Shown here: positions 1 to 7,063 of the stretch, in pieces
Layout: every line of letters begins with the position of its first letter
Position numbering within the stretch: the first letter of the stretch is position 1
DNA from: Arcanobacterium_A hippocoleae
GTDB taxonomy: Bacteria > Actinomycetota > Actinomycetes > Actinomycetales > Actinomycetaceae
DNA length: 64,000 nt
Assembly (NCBI RefSeq): GCF_031456295.1
Contig: NZ_JAVDUJ010000001.1
Coordinates: 124,001 to 188,000, forward strand
Direction of reading: 5' to 3'
The notes under the pieces: model-generated
What the model was told of the DNA's origin: nothing
Seen by the model: the letters and a program-made list of their open reading frames with translations, nothing else
Database searches by the model: none
Program-made: the position numbers and the translations under genes

Positions 1-103
1 TTAAAATCATTGCCACACAGAGCGAAATGGCGAATGTGATGAGCGCTAAGCGACCTTTTGATTGCGCCGCTGACTTCCGAAAGAGAGTTAATGCAAGATT
101 CAT
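1..103 (-). CDS. FtsX/MacB-type ABC transporter permease, N-terminus only
   Basis: Only the first 34 codons are in the window; the gene runs off the left edge. The start ATG lies at 101-103 with a GGGAAAGG-like ribosome site upstream, 21 bases after the stop of the ATPase gene at 125-853, so the two are surely one operon. The visible peptide begins MNLALTLFRKSAAQSKGRLA and continues into a hydrophobic stretch (LITFAISLCVAMIL). That is how the first membrane helix of FtsX-like permeases begins, after a short basic amphipathic segment. Such permeases pair with MacB/LolD-type ATPases to move antimicrobials, lipids or lipoproteins, or to sense envelope stress. The substrate cannot be read from this fragment. 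Confidence 0.7.
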   Translation of the reverse strand, partial: MNLALTLFRKSAAQSKGRLALITFAISLCVAMIL

Positions 104-124
104 GATGAGTACGCCTTTCCCAAA

Positions 125-853
125 TCACAATTCTGGATTCGTCGCAGTACTGGCGGGAACGGTGTGGGAAGCGGTGATGCCAGACGATTTCAGATCTGCA
201 AGAAGACCGTCGCGGACAATCACAGTGCGGTCGGCATAGGCAGCAATGCTTGGTTCGTGCGTCACCATCACTACCGTCATTTCATTTTCTCGCGCCTGTT
301 CTAGAAACATTTCCATCACTTGCGTTGACGAGTTTGAATCGAGTGATCCAGTAGGCTCATCAGCAAATAGTACTGCCGGCTTGTAGCAAAGTGCGCGGGC
401 GATTGCTACGCGTTGCACCTCACCGCCAGAAAGCTTGCCGGGAAGTGAATTAGTGCGATGATCCAGACCAACGCGAGTGAGCCATTTAGCTGCTTCGGAT
501 TGTGCCTTTTGCCGTGATATGCCGTTTAGAAGCAGCGGGACGGCCACGTTATCGAGAGCCGTCAGTTCTGGTACGAGTTGCCCGAATTGGAAAATAAAAC
601 CGAATGCTGTGCGGCGTAAAATCGTGCGCTCAGTATCGTTCAAATTATCGATTCGCCGGTCTTGAAAATACACTTCGCCGGAAGTGGGGCGGTCAATTGC
701 TGCAAGTGCGTGCAAGAGTGTAGATTTTCCAGAACCAGAAGGGCCCATCAGTGCAAGCACTTCACCAGTGTGAACATCCAAAGAAATTCCCCGCATCGCT
801 TTCGTTGTGCCAAACTCTTTTGTGATATTGCGGGCTTGTAAGATCGTGGTCAT
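125..853 (-). CDS. MacB/LolD-family ABC transporter ATP-binding protein
   Basis: A 242-residue ATPase with a complete nucleotide-binding domain: Walker A GPSGSGKST near residue 36, signature LSGGEVQRVAIARAL near 141, Walker B VLFADEPTGSLD, and switch VTHEP. The ADEPTGSLDS version of Walker B is typical of the MacB/LolD/BceA group that works with FtsX-type permeases; such a permease starts 21 bases downstream. The start ATG (851-853) has AAAGGAA seven bases ahead. The roughly 370-base upstream gap holds four TCAGGG cores in 11-bp register (1042-1102). On the gene's strand a TATGCT -10-like hexamer follows at about 1002-997, so a response regulator probably controls it. The transported compound is unknown. 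Bacitracin or lantibiotic-type resistance is possible but unproven. Confidence 0.9.
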   Translation of the reverse strand: MTTILQARNITKEFGTTKAMRGISLDVHTGEVLALMGPSGSGKSTLLHALAAIDRPTSGEVYFQDRRIDNLNDTERTILRRTAFGFIFQFGQLVPELTALDNVAVPLLLNGISRQKAQSEAAKWLTRVGLDHRTNSLPGKLSGGEVQRVAIARALCYKPAVLFADEPTGSLDSNSSTQVMEMFLEQARENEMTVVMVTHEPSIAAYADRTVIVRDGLLADLKSSGITASHTVPASTATNPEL

Positions 854-1041
854 TGAAATTCCTTTCGATTATTTATCTGCTTGAGGAGTAGGGGATGCGT
901 GGTGAAGAGCGCAAAATGATTGCAAATACACGAAGGAGCTTTGCTGGCGATCTCATCCCAATGAAAAGCGATCTTCTGGCGCATCCAGACATCTTTAGCA
1001 TAGCTTTCATAATCGTAAAAAGAGCTTTTTCAGCTACAGTT

Positions 1042-1102
1042 TCAGGGAAAAATCAGGGATCCCTCAGGGGGCAGATCAGCTGTAGAAAGGCAAACTTCAG
1101 GG
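1042..1102 (-). promoter_or_regulatory. Array of four TCAGGG/CCCTGA repeats in exact 11-bp register
   Basis: TCAGGG occurs at 1042, 1053, 1064 and 1097, that is at steps of 11, 11 and 33 bp. Read on the strand of the downstream ABC genes the unit is CCCTGA, with the form CCCTGAAA at the unit nearest the gene. One-turn direct repeats are how dimers of OmpR/PhoP-type response regulators bind. The same core recurs in the divergent spacer at 49.04-49.12 kb. The array lies about 190-250 bases ahead of the ABC ATPase start, and a TATGCT -10-like hexamer sits about 40 bp downstream of it. Binding is inferred. Confidence 0.55.
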
Positions 1103-1126
1103 GGCGTGCACTGAAAGCTGATATAA

Positions 1127-1173
1127 CGAACCTGGTGCGGCATCTTTTTGCAGAAGATGCCGCACCAGGTTCG
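1127..1173. terminator. Perfect 20-bp hairpin
   Basis: The arms 1127-1146 and 1154-1173 are exactly complementary over 20 bp (left arm begins CGAACCTGGTGCGG) around a seven-base loop. It lies 51 bases past the stop of the metallothionein-like gene and just ahead of the TCAGGG array. There is no U-tract on either side. It probably ends the arsR-metallothionein transcript or insulates it from the next promoter. Confidence 0.55.
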
Positions 1174-1223
1174 GACGATTTTGAATTATTGCGAATCGGA
1201 ACTGTGTAAATCTTGTGGAAGCT

Positions 1224-1472
1224 TTAAGCTGCGTGCTTGCAAGTGCCGCAAGAGCACTTTGCGCAGTTGCACTCTGCGCATGATTCGCAATTGCATTCAG
1301 CACAAGCACAAACATCGCAGTCATCCCAATGACCTTCGTGCTCGTGGTGGGCGTGGCCATCATGTACAAAATCTAAATGATCGCCATGCTGGAAATGTGG
1401 GTGCTCGCAATCAACAGAATGAATGTGTTCGTGATTTTGGTGTTCGTGATGTTCAGTGTTCACAGTGATCAT
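1224..1472 (-). CDS. His- and Cys-rich metallothionein-like protein (82 aa)
   Basis: The protein has two halves. Residues 1-50 are extremely His/Asp/Glu-rich and contain HGDHLDFVHDGHAHHEHEGH. This pattern is close to that of small actinobacterial proteins I recall having HGDHVDYVHDGHRH near metal-uptake or Fur-family genes. Residues 51-80 hold about ten cysteines in CxC and CxxC pairs (CDVCACAECNC, CAECNCAKCSC), as in bacterial metallothioneins. It should be a cytosolic metal buffer, most likely for zinc; cadmium and copper are possible. Its start overlaps the end of the ArsR/SmtB gene by 20 bases, so the two are co-translated and presumably induced by the metal the sensor detects. The joining of the two motif types in one short protein is unusual. 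No enzyme domain is visible. Confidence 0.8.
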   Translation of the reverse strand: MITVNTEHHEHQNHEHIHSVDCEHPHFQHGDHLDFVHDGHAHHEHEGHWDDCDVCACAECNCESCAECNCAKCSCGTCKHAA

Positions 1473-1761
1473 GCTCCTTCATATGGGTGTAGGCATCTTT
1501 GAAGATATGAGCTACGTGTTCGTCGATGAGTGAGTATTCCATTCGTCTGCCAACTCGTTTGGCTTCAATTAGGTGAGCTTTGCGCAAGATTGCAAGGTGC
1601 CCGGAAACTAGCGGCTGAGAAACTTGCAGAATCTCAGTCAGTTCCGAAACATCAGCGCTGCCTTCCGTCAAGCGCCAGATGATTGTGGCACGAATCGGGT
1701 TTGCCAAACTTGAAAACAGGCGAATCACGCCGTCATCTTCAGCGAAAATTTCGTAACTCAT
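1453..1761 (-). CDS. ArsR/SmtB-family metal-sensing repressor, alpha-5 zinc type
   Basis: A 102-residue winged-helix repressor (helix-turn-helix around SQPLVSGHLAILRKAHLI). Near its end it carries an Asp-x-His, ten residues, then His-x-x-Glu (DEH ... HMKE), exactly the alpha-5 zinc site of SmtB and CzrA. The alpha-3 helix reads SELTEIL without the cysteines of ELCVCDL, so the alpha-3 (Cd/Pb) site is absent. The tail continues EHDHCEH, which may add metal ligands. I infer a Zn(II), perhaps Co(II), sensor that releases DNA when loaded. The co-translated downstream gene encodes a metallothionein-like buffer. The first ATG (1759-1761) lies 15 bases from an AT-rich inverted repeat that suits an operator. 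Confidence 0.88.
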   Translation of the reverse strand: MSYEIFAEDDGVIRLFSSLANPIRATIIWRLTEGSADVSELTEILQVSQPLVSGHLAILRKAHLIEAKRVGRRMEYSLIDEHVAHIFKDAYTHMKEHDHCEH

Positions 1762-1776
1762 AAAACTTATTATATA

Positions 1777-1812
1777 TAAATATAAATTTATATCAAGTTG
1801 AATTTATATTTA
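1777..1812. promoter_or_regulatory. Candidate operator of the ArsR/SmtB repressor
   Basis: An inverted repeat with 12-bp perfect arms (TAAATATAAATT at 1777-1788 and its complement at 1801-1812) and a 12-base spacer lies just upstream of the repressor start, in a stretch made almost wholly of A and T. Inside it, 1781-1792 is itself a perfect 12-bp palindrome (TATAAATTTATA). SmtB/CzrA-family operators are AT-rich inverted repeats at this position. Confidence 0.5.
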
Positions 1813-1830
1813 ATTTCGATATCGGTTTTC

Positions 1831-1849
1831 GGCGAAAAATATTTTCGCC
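1831..1849. promoter_or_regulatory. Inverted repeat GGCGAAAA-ATA-TTTTCGCC
   Basis: Perfect 8-bp arms with a three-base centre in the 560-base gap between the divergent arsR and sugar-binding protein genes. It could be an operator or the remains of a terminator. Nothing else clear was seen in 1850-2300 except AT-rich sequence; no promoter could be fixed. Confidence 0.3.
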
Positions 1850-2323
1850 TGGAATAGTAGGAATAGTATTGGCACTTATTGATTTGATGCGTTGGCGAGC
1901 GGGATAGATAATTACTGCCAAAAGTCCCATTTGGATTCACTTTTGCAATAATCTAAATTCTTTGGTTAGATGTTGGGATTTTTCATAAATATTTTTCCAA
2001 GTAAATAAAATCCTTGAATTTGTAGGTAAAAGTGAGAATGAAATCGCAATAACTTGCAAGAAATACCATTTTGATAAACCAAATGAACCTTGTTTTGTAA
2101 AATGCATCATCGCGACCGCTGTGGTAACTTGGAAACGTGGTTAGCGCGTGAGGCTGCGAGATGTAGAGAGTTTTACGTGTAGCTGACGTTTTAGTTAGTG
2201 AGATGCAAAACTGCGTGAGACTACGGTGTCTCAAGCAATAACCGCCAAGAGAGGTAGTTAAACCACGCACTGATGAATACATCCAAGGACGGATGCATTT
2301 TAAGATACATAGAAAGGTCGATT

Positions 2324-3679
2324 ATGAAGACTAAGTTTAAGATGTTCGCCGCATTGGCAGCATCGGTAGCTTTGGCTCTCTCCGCGTGTTCTCCATCCGA
2401 TTCCGGCAAGAAGGATGAGGCGAAGGACGGTGGCAAGAAAGTACTTGAATTTGCTGCATTCGAGGGTGGCTACGGCAAAGACGTTTGGGAAAAAGTCGTA
2501 AAAGCATATGAAGAGCAAAACAAAGACGTTAAGGTCGAGATGAAAATTTCAAAGACCATTAACGAAGAAATTGCTCCTGGAATGAAAGCTGGCAAGTTCC
2601 CGGATGTGGTTTACTACTCCTCAGGGCAGAAGTCCGGATTTACCGAGACTCTTCTTTCTGAAGGCGCAGTAATGAAGATTAACGATGTCTTCGAGATGAA
2701 GGTACCAGGAGAAGACAAGACCGTTAAAGATAAGCTCCTCCCGGGTCTTCTCGGCGGTACAGCTACGAATCCGCTCGGTGGTGAAGATACTTATCTCGCT
2801 CCGCTTTTCTATGCTCCAAACGGTTTCGTCTATAACAAGAAGCTGCTTGCTGATAATGGTTGGGAAGCACCAAAGACTTGGGATGAAATGTTTAAGTTAG
2901 GCGATGCTGCAAAGGCAAAGGGGATCGCACTCTTTACCTATCCAGTATCAGGCTACTTTGATTCAGCGCTCCCATCAATCATTGCAAATGCTGGTGGAGC
3001 ACAGCTTTGGTCAGATATTGCAAACTATAAGGAAGGCGCTTGGGAATCCGACGGAGCGACGAAGGCGCTTGAGACGGTAGCAAAGCTCGTATCGAAGGAT
3101 TACTTGCTTGATTCCACCGTAGGCAATGCAAATAAGGAAAACTTCGTCAAGAACCAGCAGGCAATTCTTGACGGCACAGCAATATTCATGCCAAACGGTA
3201 ACTGGATCGTAAATGAAATGAAGGACGCTCCGCGACCAGAAGGCTTTGAATGGGGTGTGATCCCAGCTCCTGCTTTCAAGGATGGCGGCGATCGTTTTGC
3301 ATTCTCCTTCGTTGAGAATATCTGGATTCCAGCAAAGGCAAAGAATGCAGATTTGGCAAAGGATTTCATTGCATTCCTTTACTCCGATAAAGCTGTAGAT
3401 ATTTTTGCCGGTGCAGGTGCAGCGCAGCCAGTTGAAGGCGCGGCAGATAAGGCAATTGCTGCCGCTACAGATCCAGGCGTGAAGACATTCTTCGATATGA
3501 TGAAAGCTGAAGGCGTTGCTGCTGTAGCTGGTGGTCCACTCGCAAAGACTGCTGAAGGTATCTCCTTCAAGGATTCTGTATACGGTGCAATTGATTCGGT
3601 TGCTTCCGGCGACAAGACTCTTGAAGCTTGGCAGAAAGATATCAAGGAAGTTACCGATAAGCTTCGTGCGGCAAAGTAA
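2324..3679 (+). CDS. Sugar ABC transporter substrate-binding lipoprotein (family 1)
   Basis: A 451-residue extracellular solute-binding protein. The signal peptide ends in the lipobox LSAC, with Cys22 as the lipidated residue, so it is tethered to the outer face of the membrane. I chose the ATG at 2324, six bases after AGAAAGG; an upstream in-frame ATG would add 17 residues before a classical signal sequence. The mature part has the MalE/family-1 layout (YNKKLLADNGWEAPKTWDEM; FSFVENIWIPAKAKN). Two permease genes follow but no ATPase, as is usual for actinobacterial sugar importers that share an MsmK-like ATPase encoded elsewhere. With a GH112 phosphorylase and a sulfatase downstream, the ligand is probably a (sulfated) galacto-N-biose or lacto-N-biose glycan. 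That ligand is inferred from context. Confidence 0.88.
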   Translation: MKTKFKMFAALAASVALALSACSPSDSGKKDEAKDGGKKVLEFAAFEGGYGKDVWEKVVKAYEEQNKDVKVEMKISKTINEEIAPGMKAGKFPDVVYYSSGQKSGFTETLLSEGAVMKINDVFEMKVPGEDKTVKDKLLPGLLGGTATNPLGGEDTYLAPLFYAPNGFVYNKKLLADNGWEAPKTWDEMFKLGDAAKAKGIALFTYPVSGYFDSALPSIIANAGGAQLWSDIANYKEGAWESDGATKALETVAKLVSKDYLLDSTVGNANKENFVKNQQAILDGTAIFMPNGNWIVNEMKDAPRPEGFEWGVIPAPAFKDGGDRFAFSFVENIWIPAKAKNADLAKDFIAFLYSDKAVDIFAGAGAAQPVEGAADKAIAAATDPGVKTFFDMMKAEGVAAVAGGPLAKTAEGISFKDSVYGAIDSVASGDKTLEAWQKDIKEVTDKLRAAK

Positions 3680-3720
3680 TTTCAACCGGTAACATGTAAG
3701 TTCTCGTCGTAAATATGCGG

Positions 3721-3756
3721 TCTGAGGGGTGGGTGGATTTCCGCTCATCCCTCAGA
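3721..3756 (+). terminator. Hairpin between binding-protein and permease genes
   Basis: The arms 3721-3736 and 3741-3756 pair over 16 positions, three of them G-U, around a four-base loop, starting TCTGAGGGG. There is no U-tract. In this position such stems usually protect the abundant binding-protein message or partly stop transcription, so that permeases are made in smaller amounts. Confidence 0.55.
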
Positions 3757-3915
3757 TTGCGGGATATGCGGCGGTATGCGCTCTGAAGTCTTAAACTAAT
3801 TACAAATACCCCAACGTCTCGATCAATTTTCTGAAACCAATAAACACCAATTTCGATAATTGGCCCCAAAAACTATCTTTCGGTCACCGCAAGAAAACCA
3901 GTAATGGAGGGCATG

Positions 3916-4896
3916 ATGCCAGGATCCAAAGAGTTGCATGAAACGGAAAAAGTGCACGCAACTCAAAAGAAATACGCAAGACCAAAGAAATCTGGAAACG
4001 CCTCACAAAAAACACGGCATACGCGGCGTTTTGCCTTTCTTTGCTCCTTGCCTGCAGCAATTTTGATGTTTATTTTTATCGTTATTCCAACGGTACAAGT
4101 ATTTCAAATGTCAGTATTCAAATGGGGCGGTTATTCGCCGGAAAAAACATTCGTCGGTTTGAATAACTTCGTAATCCTCTTCTCGGATATGAAATTCCTT
4201 GAGGCCTTCCAAAATACTGTGTTGCTCCTTGTAGTGGTCACTTCGATAACCCTTCCAGCAGCCGTGATTTTCGGCGCGATACTAGTACAACTAAAAATTT
4301 ACGGCACCGGTTTTATCCGTTTTATCCTCTATTTACCATCAATCCTTTCGATGGTGATCATTGCTGCGATCTTTGCTGCGATCTATGCACAAAACGATGG
4401 TCTGTTGAACTCCGTGTTAAGCGCAATCGGTTTAGAGCAATATGCGCAAGCATGGCTGGGCGATCAAAGCATCGTGATTTATTCAATTGGCTTTGCAATG
4501 CTTTGGCAATCGTGCGGTTACTATATGGTAATGTACATGTCGGCGATGGCTGGGATCGATGCATCTATTTATGAAGCAGCACGCATTGACGGTGCATCCA
4601 AAGTGCGTCAGCTCTTTACGATCACGATTCCCCTGATTTGGAACAATATTCGCACTACACTCACATTCTTCATTATTTCGTCAATCAATCTGTCCTTCGT
4701 GATCGTGCGTGCAATGACGGGCGGCGGGCCAGATGGTTCCTCTGAAGTTCTGCTTGGCTACCTCTACAATCAGGCTTACGATAATTCCCAGTTCGGATAT
4801 GGTATGGCAATTGGCGTAGTTACTTTCACCTTCTCCTTCGCTCTCTCACTCATCGTGAGCCGGGTGACTAAACGCGATGTGATCCAGTACGGCTAA
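3916..4896 (+). CDS. Sugar ABC transporter permease 1 (MalF/LacF type)
   Basis: A MalF-like permease with about six membrane helices and the EAA loop YEAARIDGASKVRQ, which contacts the ATPase. The N-terminal 35 residues are unusually rich in Lys, His and Thr and lie in the cytosol. Three in-frame ATGs occur (3904, 3913, 3916). GGAGGG at 3906-3911 can serve only the third, four bases away, so I chose 3916, but 3904 cannot be excluded. It follows the binding-protein gene after a 224-base gap holding a hairpin and a CCAATT-N5-AATTGG repeat (3847-3863). It forms the translocation pore with the next permease. Confidence 0.88.
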   Translation: MPGSKELHETEKVHATQKKYARPKKSGNASQKTRHTRRFAFLCSLPAAILMFIFIVIPTVQVFQMSVFKWGGYSPEKTFVGLNNFVILFSDMKFLEAFQNTVLLLVVVTSITLPAAVIFGAILVQLKIYGTGFIRFILYLPSILSMVIIAAIFAAIYAQNDGLLNSVLSAIGLEQYAQAWLGDQSIVIYSIGFAMLWQSCGYYMVMYMSAMAGIDASIYEAARIDGASKVRQLFTITIPLIWNNIRTTLTFFIISSINLSFVIVRAMTGGGPDGSSEVLLGYLYNQAYDNSQFGYGMAIGVVTFTFSFALSLIVSRVTKRDVIQYG

Positions 4897-4907
4897 GGAG
4901 TGAAGAG

Positions 4908-5879
4908 ATGCCACAAATACAAACTCAAATGAGAAATGAAAATTTGGAAATGGAGCCAGCCGAAATGAAATCTCAGGCGGAAAGCACGGAGCAAATAAGG
5001 CAGAATCGTCGAAATTCTGAAGATAGCTGGACTCCAGGACGAATTTTTGCCCATATCGTTCTCTTGATCATTTCCCTGACAATCATTGTGCCGTCAATTT
5101 GGGTACTGATTGCCTCTTTTAAGGAACAGTCAGAGTTTTACGGAAGCCCGTGGACGCTCCCGAAAGGTTTTTACTTTCAAAATTACATTGATGCCTTTAT
5201 TGATTCAGGAATCGGGCAATCATTTTTAATTTCCGTTATTGTAACGGTGATTGCAATGGTCATCTCAATGTCAGTAGCGCTGCCGTGTGCATATGCGCTG
5301 GCACGTTATGATTTCCCAGGGAAAAAGATTTTGCAGCTTGCGGTGCAAGGTCTGCTCTTCGTGAATGTTAATTATATTGTAGTGCCGATCTTCCTGCTCT
5401 TGATCGGTGCTGATAACATTGTGCGGGCATTTTTACCAGACGGATTCTTTATCGATAATATTTTCATCCTTGCGCTCGTTTATGGTGCCACATCGCTACC
5501 TTTCACGATTTATTTGCTGCAAGACTTCTTTGCTGCGATTCCAAAAGAATACGAGGAAGCAGCAATGATTGATGGAGCTGGTTTAACACGCACGATGGTG
5601 CAAATTTTCTTCCCGCTGGCTAAACCCGCAATCTCAATGGCAATGCTCTTCAATTTCTTGTCTTACTGGAATGATTACGTAATTTCAATGACGCTAATCA
5701 CTGGCGAGCGGAAAACGGTACAGGTGGGCATGCTGAATTTGATGAGTACCGCTCATTCTGCTACTAACTATGGTCGTTTATATGCTGGCATGGTGATTGT
5801 GGCGATTCCAGTGATTATTTTCTACATTGTGGTACAGAAGAAGCTGCTACAAGTTTCTACAGGAGGTGGCATCAAGTGA
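4908..5879 (+). CDS. Sugar ABC transporter permease 2 (MalG/LacG type)
   Basis: A 323-residue inner-membrane permease of the carbohydrate ABC family. A polar N-terminal tail of about 45 residues precedes the first helix (IFAHIVLLIISLTIIVPSIW). The EAA motif is YEEAAMIDGAGLTRTMVQ. It starts 11 bases after permease 1 with GGAGTGAAG ahead, and its stop overlaps the next gene's GTG. It is the partner half of the sugar channel. The C-terminus (QKKLLQVSTGGGIK) is the typical MalG-type ending, so the gene is complete. Confidence 0.9.
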   Translation: MPQIQTQMRNENLEMEPAEMKSQAESTEQIRQNRRNSEDSWTPGRIFAHIVLLIISLTIIVPSIWVLIASFKEQSEFYGSPWTLPKGFYFQNYIDAFIDSGIGQSFLISVIVTVIAMVISMSVALPCAYALARYDFPGKKILQLAVQGLLFVNVNYIVVPIFLLLIGADNIVRAFLPDGFFIDNIFILALVYGATSLPFTIYLLQDFFAAIPKEYEEAAMIDGAGLTRTMVQIFFPLAKPAISMAMLFNFLSYWNDYVISMTLITGERKTVQVGMLNLMSTAHSATNYGRLYAGMVIVAIPVIIFYIVVQKKLLQVSTGGGIK

Positions 5880-6055
5880 ATGAAAAAAGTGTGATCATCC
5901 TACGTATCGTACTAGCCGTAATTTTCTACTTAGGATGTGTTGGATTAGCGATTTACGGCAATACCATTCCCGGTTGGAGTGGTCTGGGGATCATGATGCT
6001 CGGGCTTGCTGGGATCTTGACCTTACTCTATCTCTATAACCGACGGAATCGTTGA
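5876..6055 (+). CDS. Small two-helix membrane protein in the sugar ABC operon (59 aa)
   Basis: The GTG at 5876 shares three bases with the TGA of the permease, and a strong AGGAGGTGG lies in the permease end, so coupled translation is likely. The product has a short charged start (MNEKSVIILR), two hydrophobic segments (residues about 7-27 and 35-53) joined by a loop with GNTIPGW, and a basic tail (YNRRNR). Small proteins of this size occur beside sugar permeases in other bacteria; from memory it may belong to the DUF6903 type, but I could not check. A role in assembly or regulation of the importer is plausible. It contains no catalytic motif. Confidence 0.75.
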   Translation: MNEKSVIILRIVLAVIFYLGCVGLAIYGNTIPGWSGLGIMMLGLAGILTLLYLYNRRNR

Positions 6056-6171
6056 TTCGGGATGCGATGCGTAATTCTGACTGCATGCCAGCGGAGCTTA
6101 TTCGATGTAAAAGTTTTTCCTCAGCATCAGCAGCGGAAGTATTGATGCAGATGAATGGGGATACGTAAATC

Positions 6172-7008
6172 ATGCTAGTTGTGGAAGCGCTTCTGGCCGG
6201 CTTTGCAATTGGCGCGATCGTCGGTTTACTTGGAGCAGGAGGCGGAATACTTTCCGTTCCAGTTCTGATATATCTATTGCATCAATCTCCGCACAATGCT
6301 GCTGCAGGGTCACTGGTAATCGTTGGGCTGACGGCGCTAGTCTCACTGGTGCCGCAAGTCAAAAGCGGAAAAATACAGTGGCGTGACGGTCTGATTTTCG
6401 GGATACTTTCGATTTTTGGATCAGTAGCAGGCTCACGGATTTCCCTTTTGATCAATGAAATACTTTTGCTAGTGCTCTTTGGAGTATTGCTTGCAGGCGT
6501 CGCTGTGATGATGCTGCATAAAGCAATTACTATCCGGCGCGATGAAAATCTTCTCGCAAATACAGAAAAAGCAAACACTGAAGAGCAGCCAACAAAAGAA
6601 AGCGAAAAATCTCCGCAAGCAAGAAATCTTTTCGCTTTGATTGCCGCAGCTACCTGCACGGGCTTTCTGACAGGATTTTTTGGCGTCGGAGGAGGATTCA
6701 TCGTAGTGCCGATGCTGATTTTCGCACTCGGATTTCAGATGCGTGAAGCAGCTGCCACATCGCTGGTCGTGATGATAATTGCGGCGATCAGTGGTTTGCT
6801 TGCGCGTCTGGGAACCGCAGTGGTTTTTGACTGGTTCGTGATCATTCCATTTGTTTTCGCATCAATGCTTGGAGGGATGCTTGGAGCTGTATTTAATGAT
6901 CGCTTCCGGAGCTCTACACTCACAGCGCTATTCAGTTTATTACTGGCAGGTGTAGCAGCCTTTGTGCTGGCCCAAAATATTCCATTATTGATCACTCCAC
7001 TTGCATAA
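6172..7008 (+). CDS. TauE/SafE-family sulfite/sulfate-type exporter
   Basis: A 278-residue membrane protein with about eight helices arranged as two repeats. Each repeat starts with a near-identical glycine motif (GLLGAGGGILSVPVLIYLL near residue 18 and GFFGVGGGFIVVPMLIFAL near 168), the mark of the TauE/SafE family. A charged, Glu/Lys-rich cytosolic loop (about residues 120-150) separates them. Family members export sulfite, sulfoacetate or other sulfur oxyanions. Placed just before a sulfatase gene, it may remove the sulfate released inside the cell. The 116 bases before it hold no convincing gene. It appears to belong to the same transcription unit as the sugar importer. Confidence 0.85.
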   Translation: MLVVEALLAGFAIGAIVGLLGAGGGILSVPVLIYLLHQSPHNAAAGSLVIVGLTALVSLVPQVKSGKIQWRDGLIFGILSIFGSVAGSRISLLINEILLLVLFGVLLAGVAVMMLHKAITIRRDENLLANTEKANTEEQPTKESEKSPQARNLFALIAAATCTGFLTGFFGVGGGFIVVPMLIFALGFQMREAAATSLVVMIIAAISGLLARLGTAVVFDWFVIIPFVFASMLGGMLGAVFNDRFRSSTLTALFSLLLAGVAAFVLAQNIPLLITPLA

Positions 7009-7063
7009 ATGCGGTTCAGGCGCGATTGAAAACAGCTAATGATGAAAGGATCTGATTGCGGTT

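Noticed and set aside
27..239. 70-codon plus-strand frame at the left edge
   Set aside because: It lies opposite the permease start and ATPase end, both with clear family motifs on the minus strand.
895..1468. Overlapping plus-strand frames of 104 and 106 codons and a minus-strand 90-codon frame
   Set aside because: They cross the regulatory repeats and the 20-bp hairpin or mirror the His/Cys-rich gene. They have no recognisable product and no good start sites.
2273..2323. Upstream start for the sugar-binding lipoprotein
   Set aside because: It would place 17 polar residues before a standard lipoprotein signal; the ATG at 2324 has the ribosome site.
3011..3748. 245-codon antisense frame over the lipoprotein gene
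   Set aside because: Cys/Leu-rich composition without family motifs; it is a shadow of a confirmed gene.
6056..6171. Possible 33-codon peptide before the TauE/SafE gene
   Set aside because: No ribosome site and no hydrophobic or conserved pattern.
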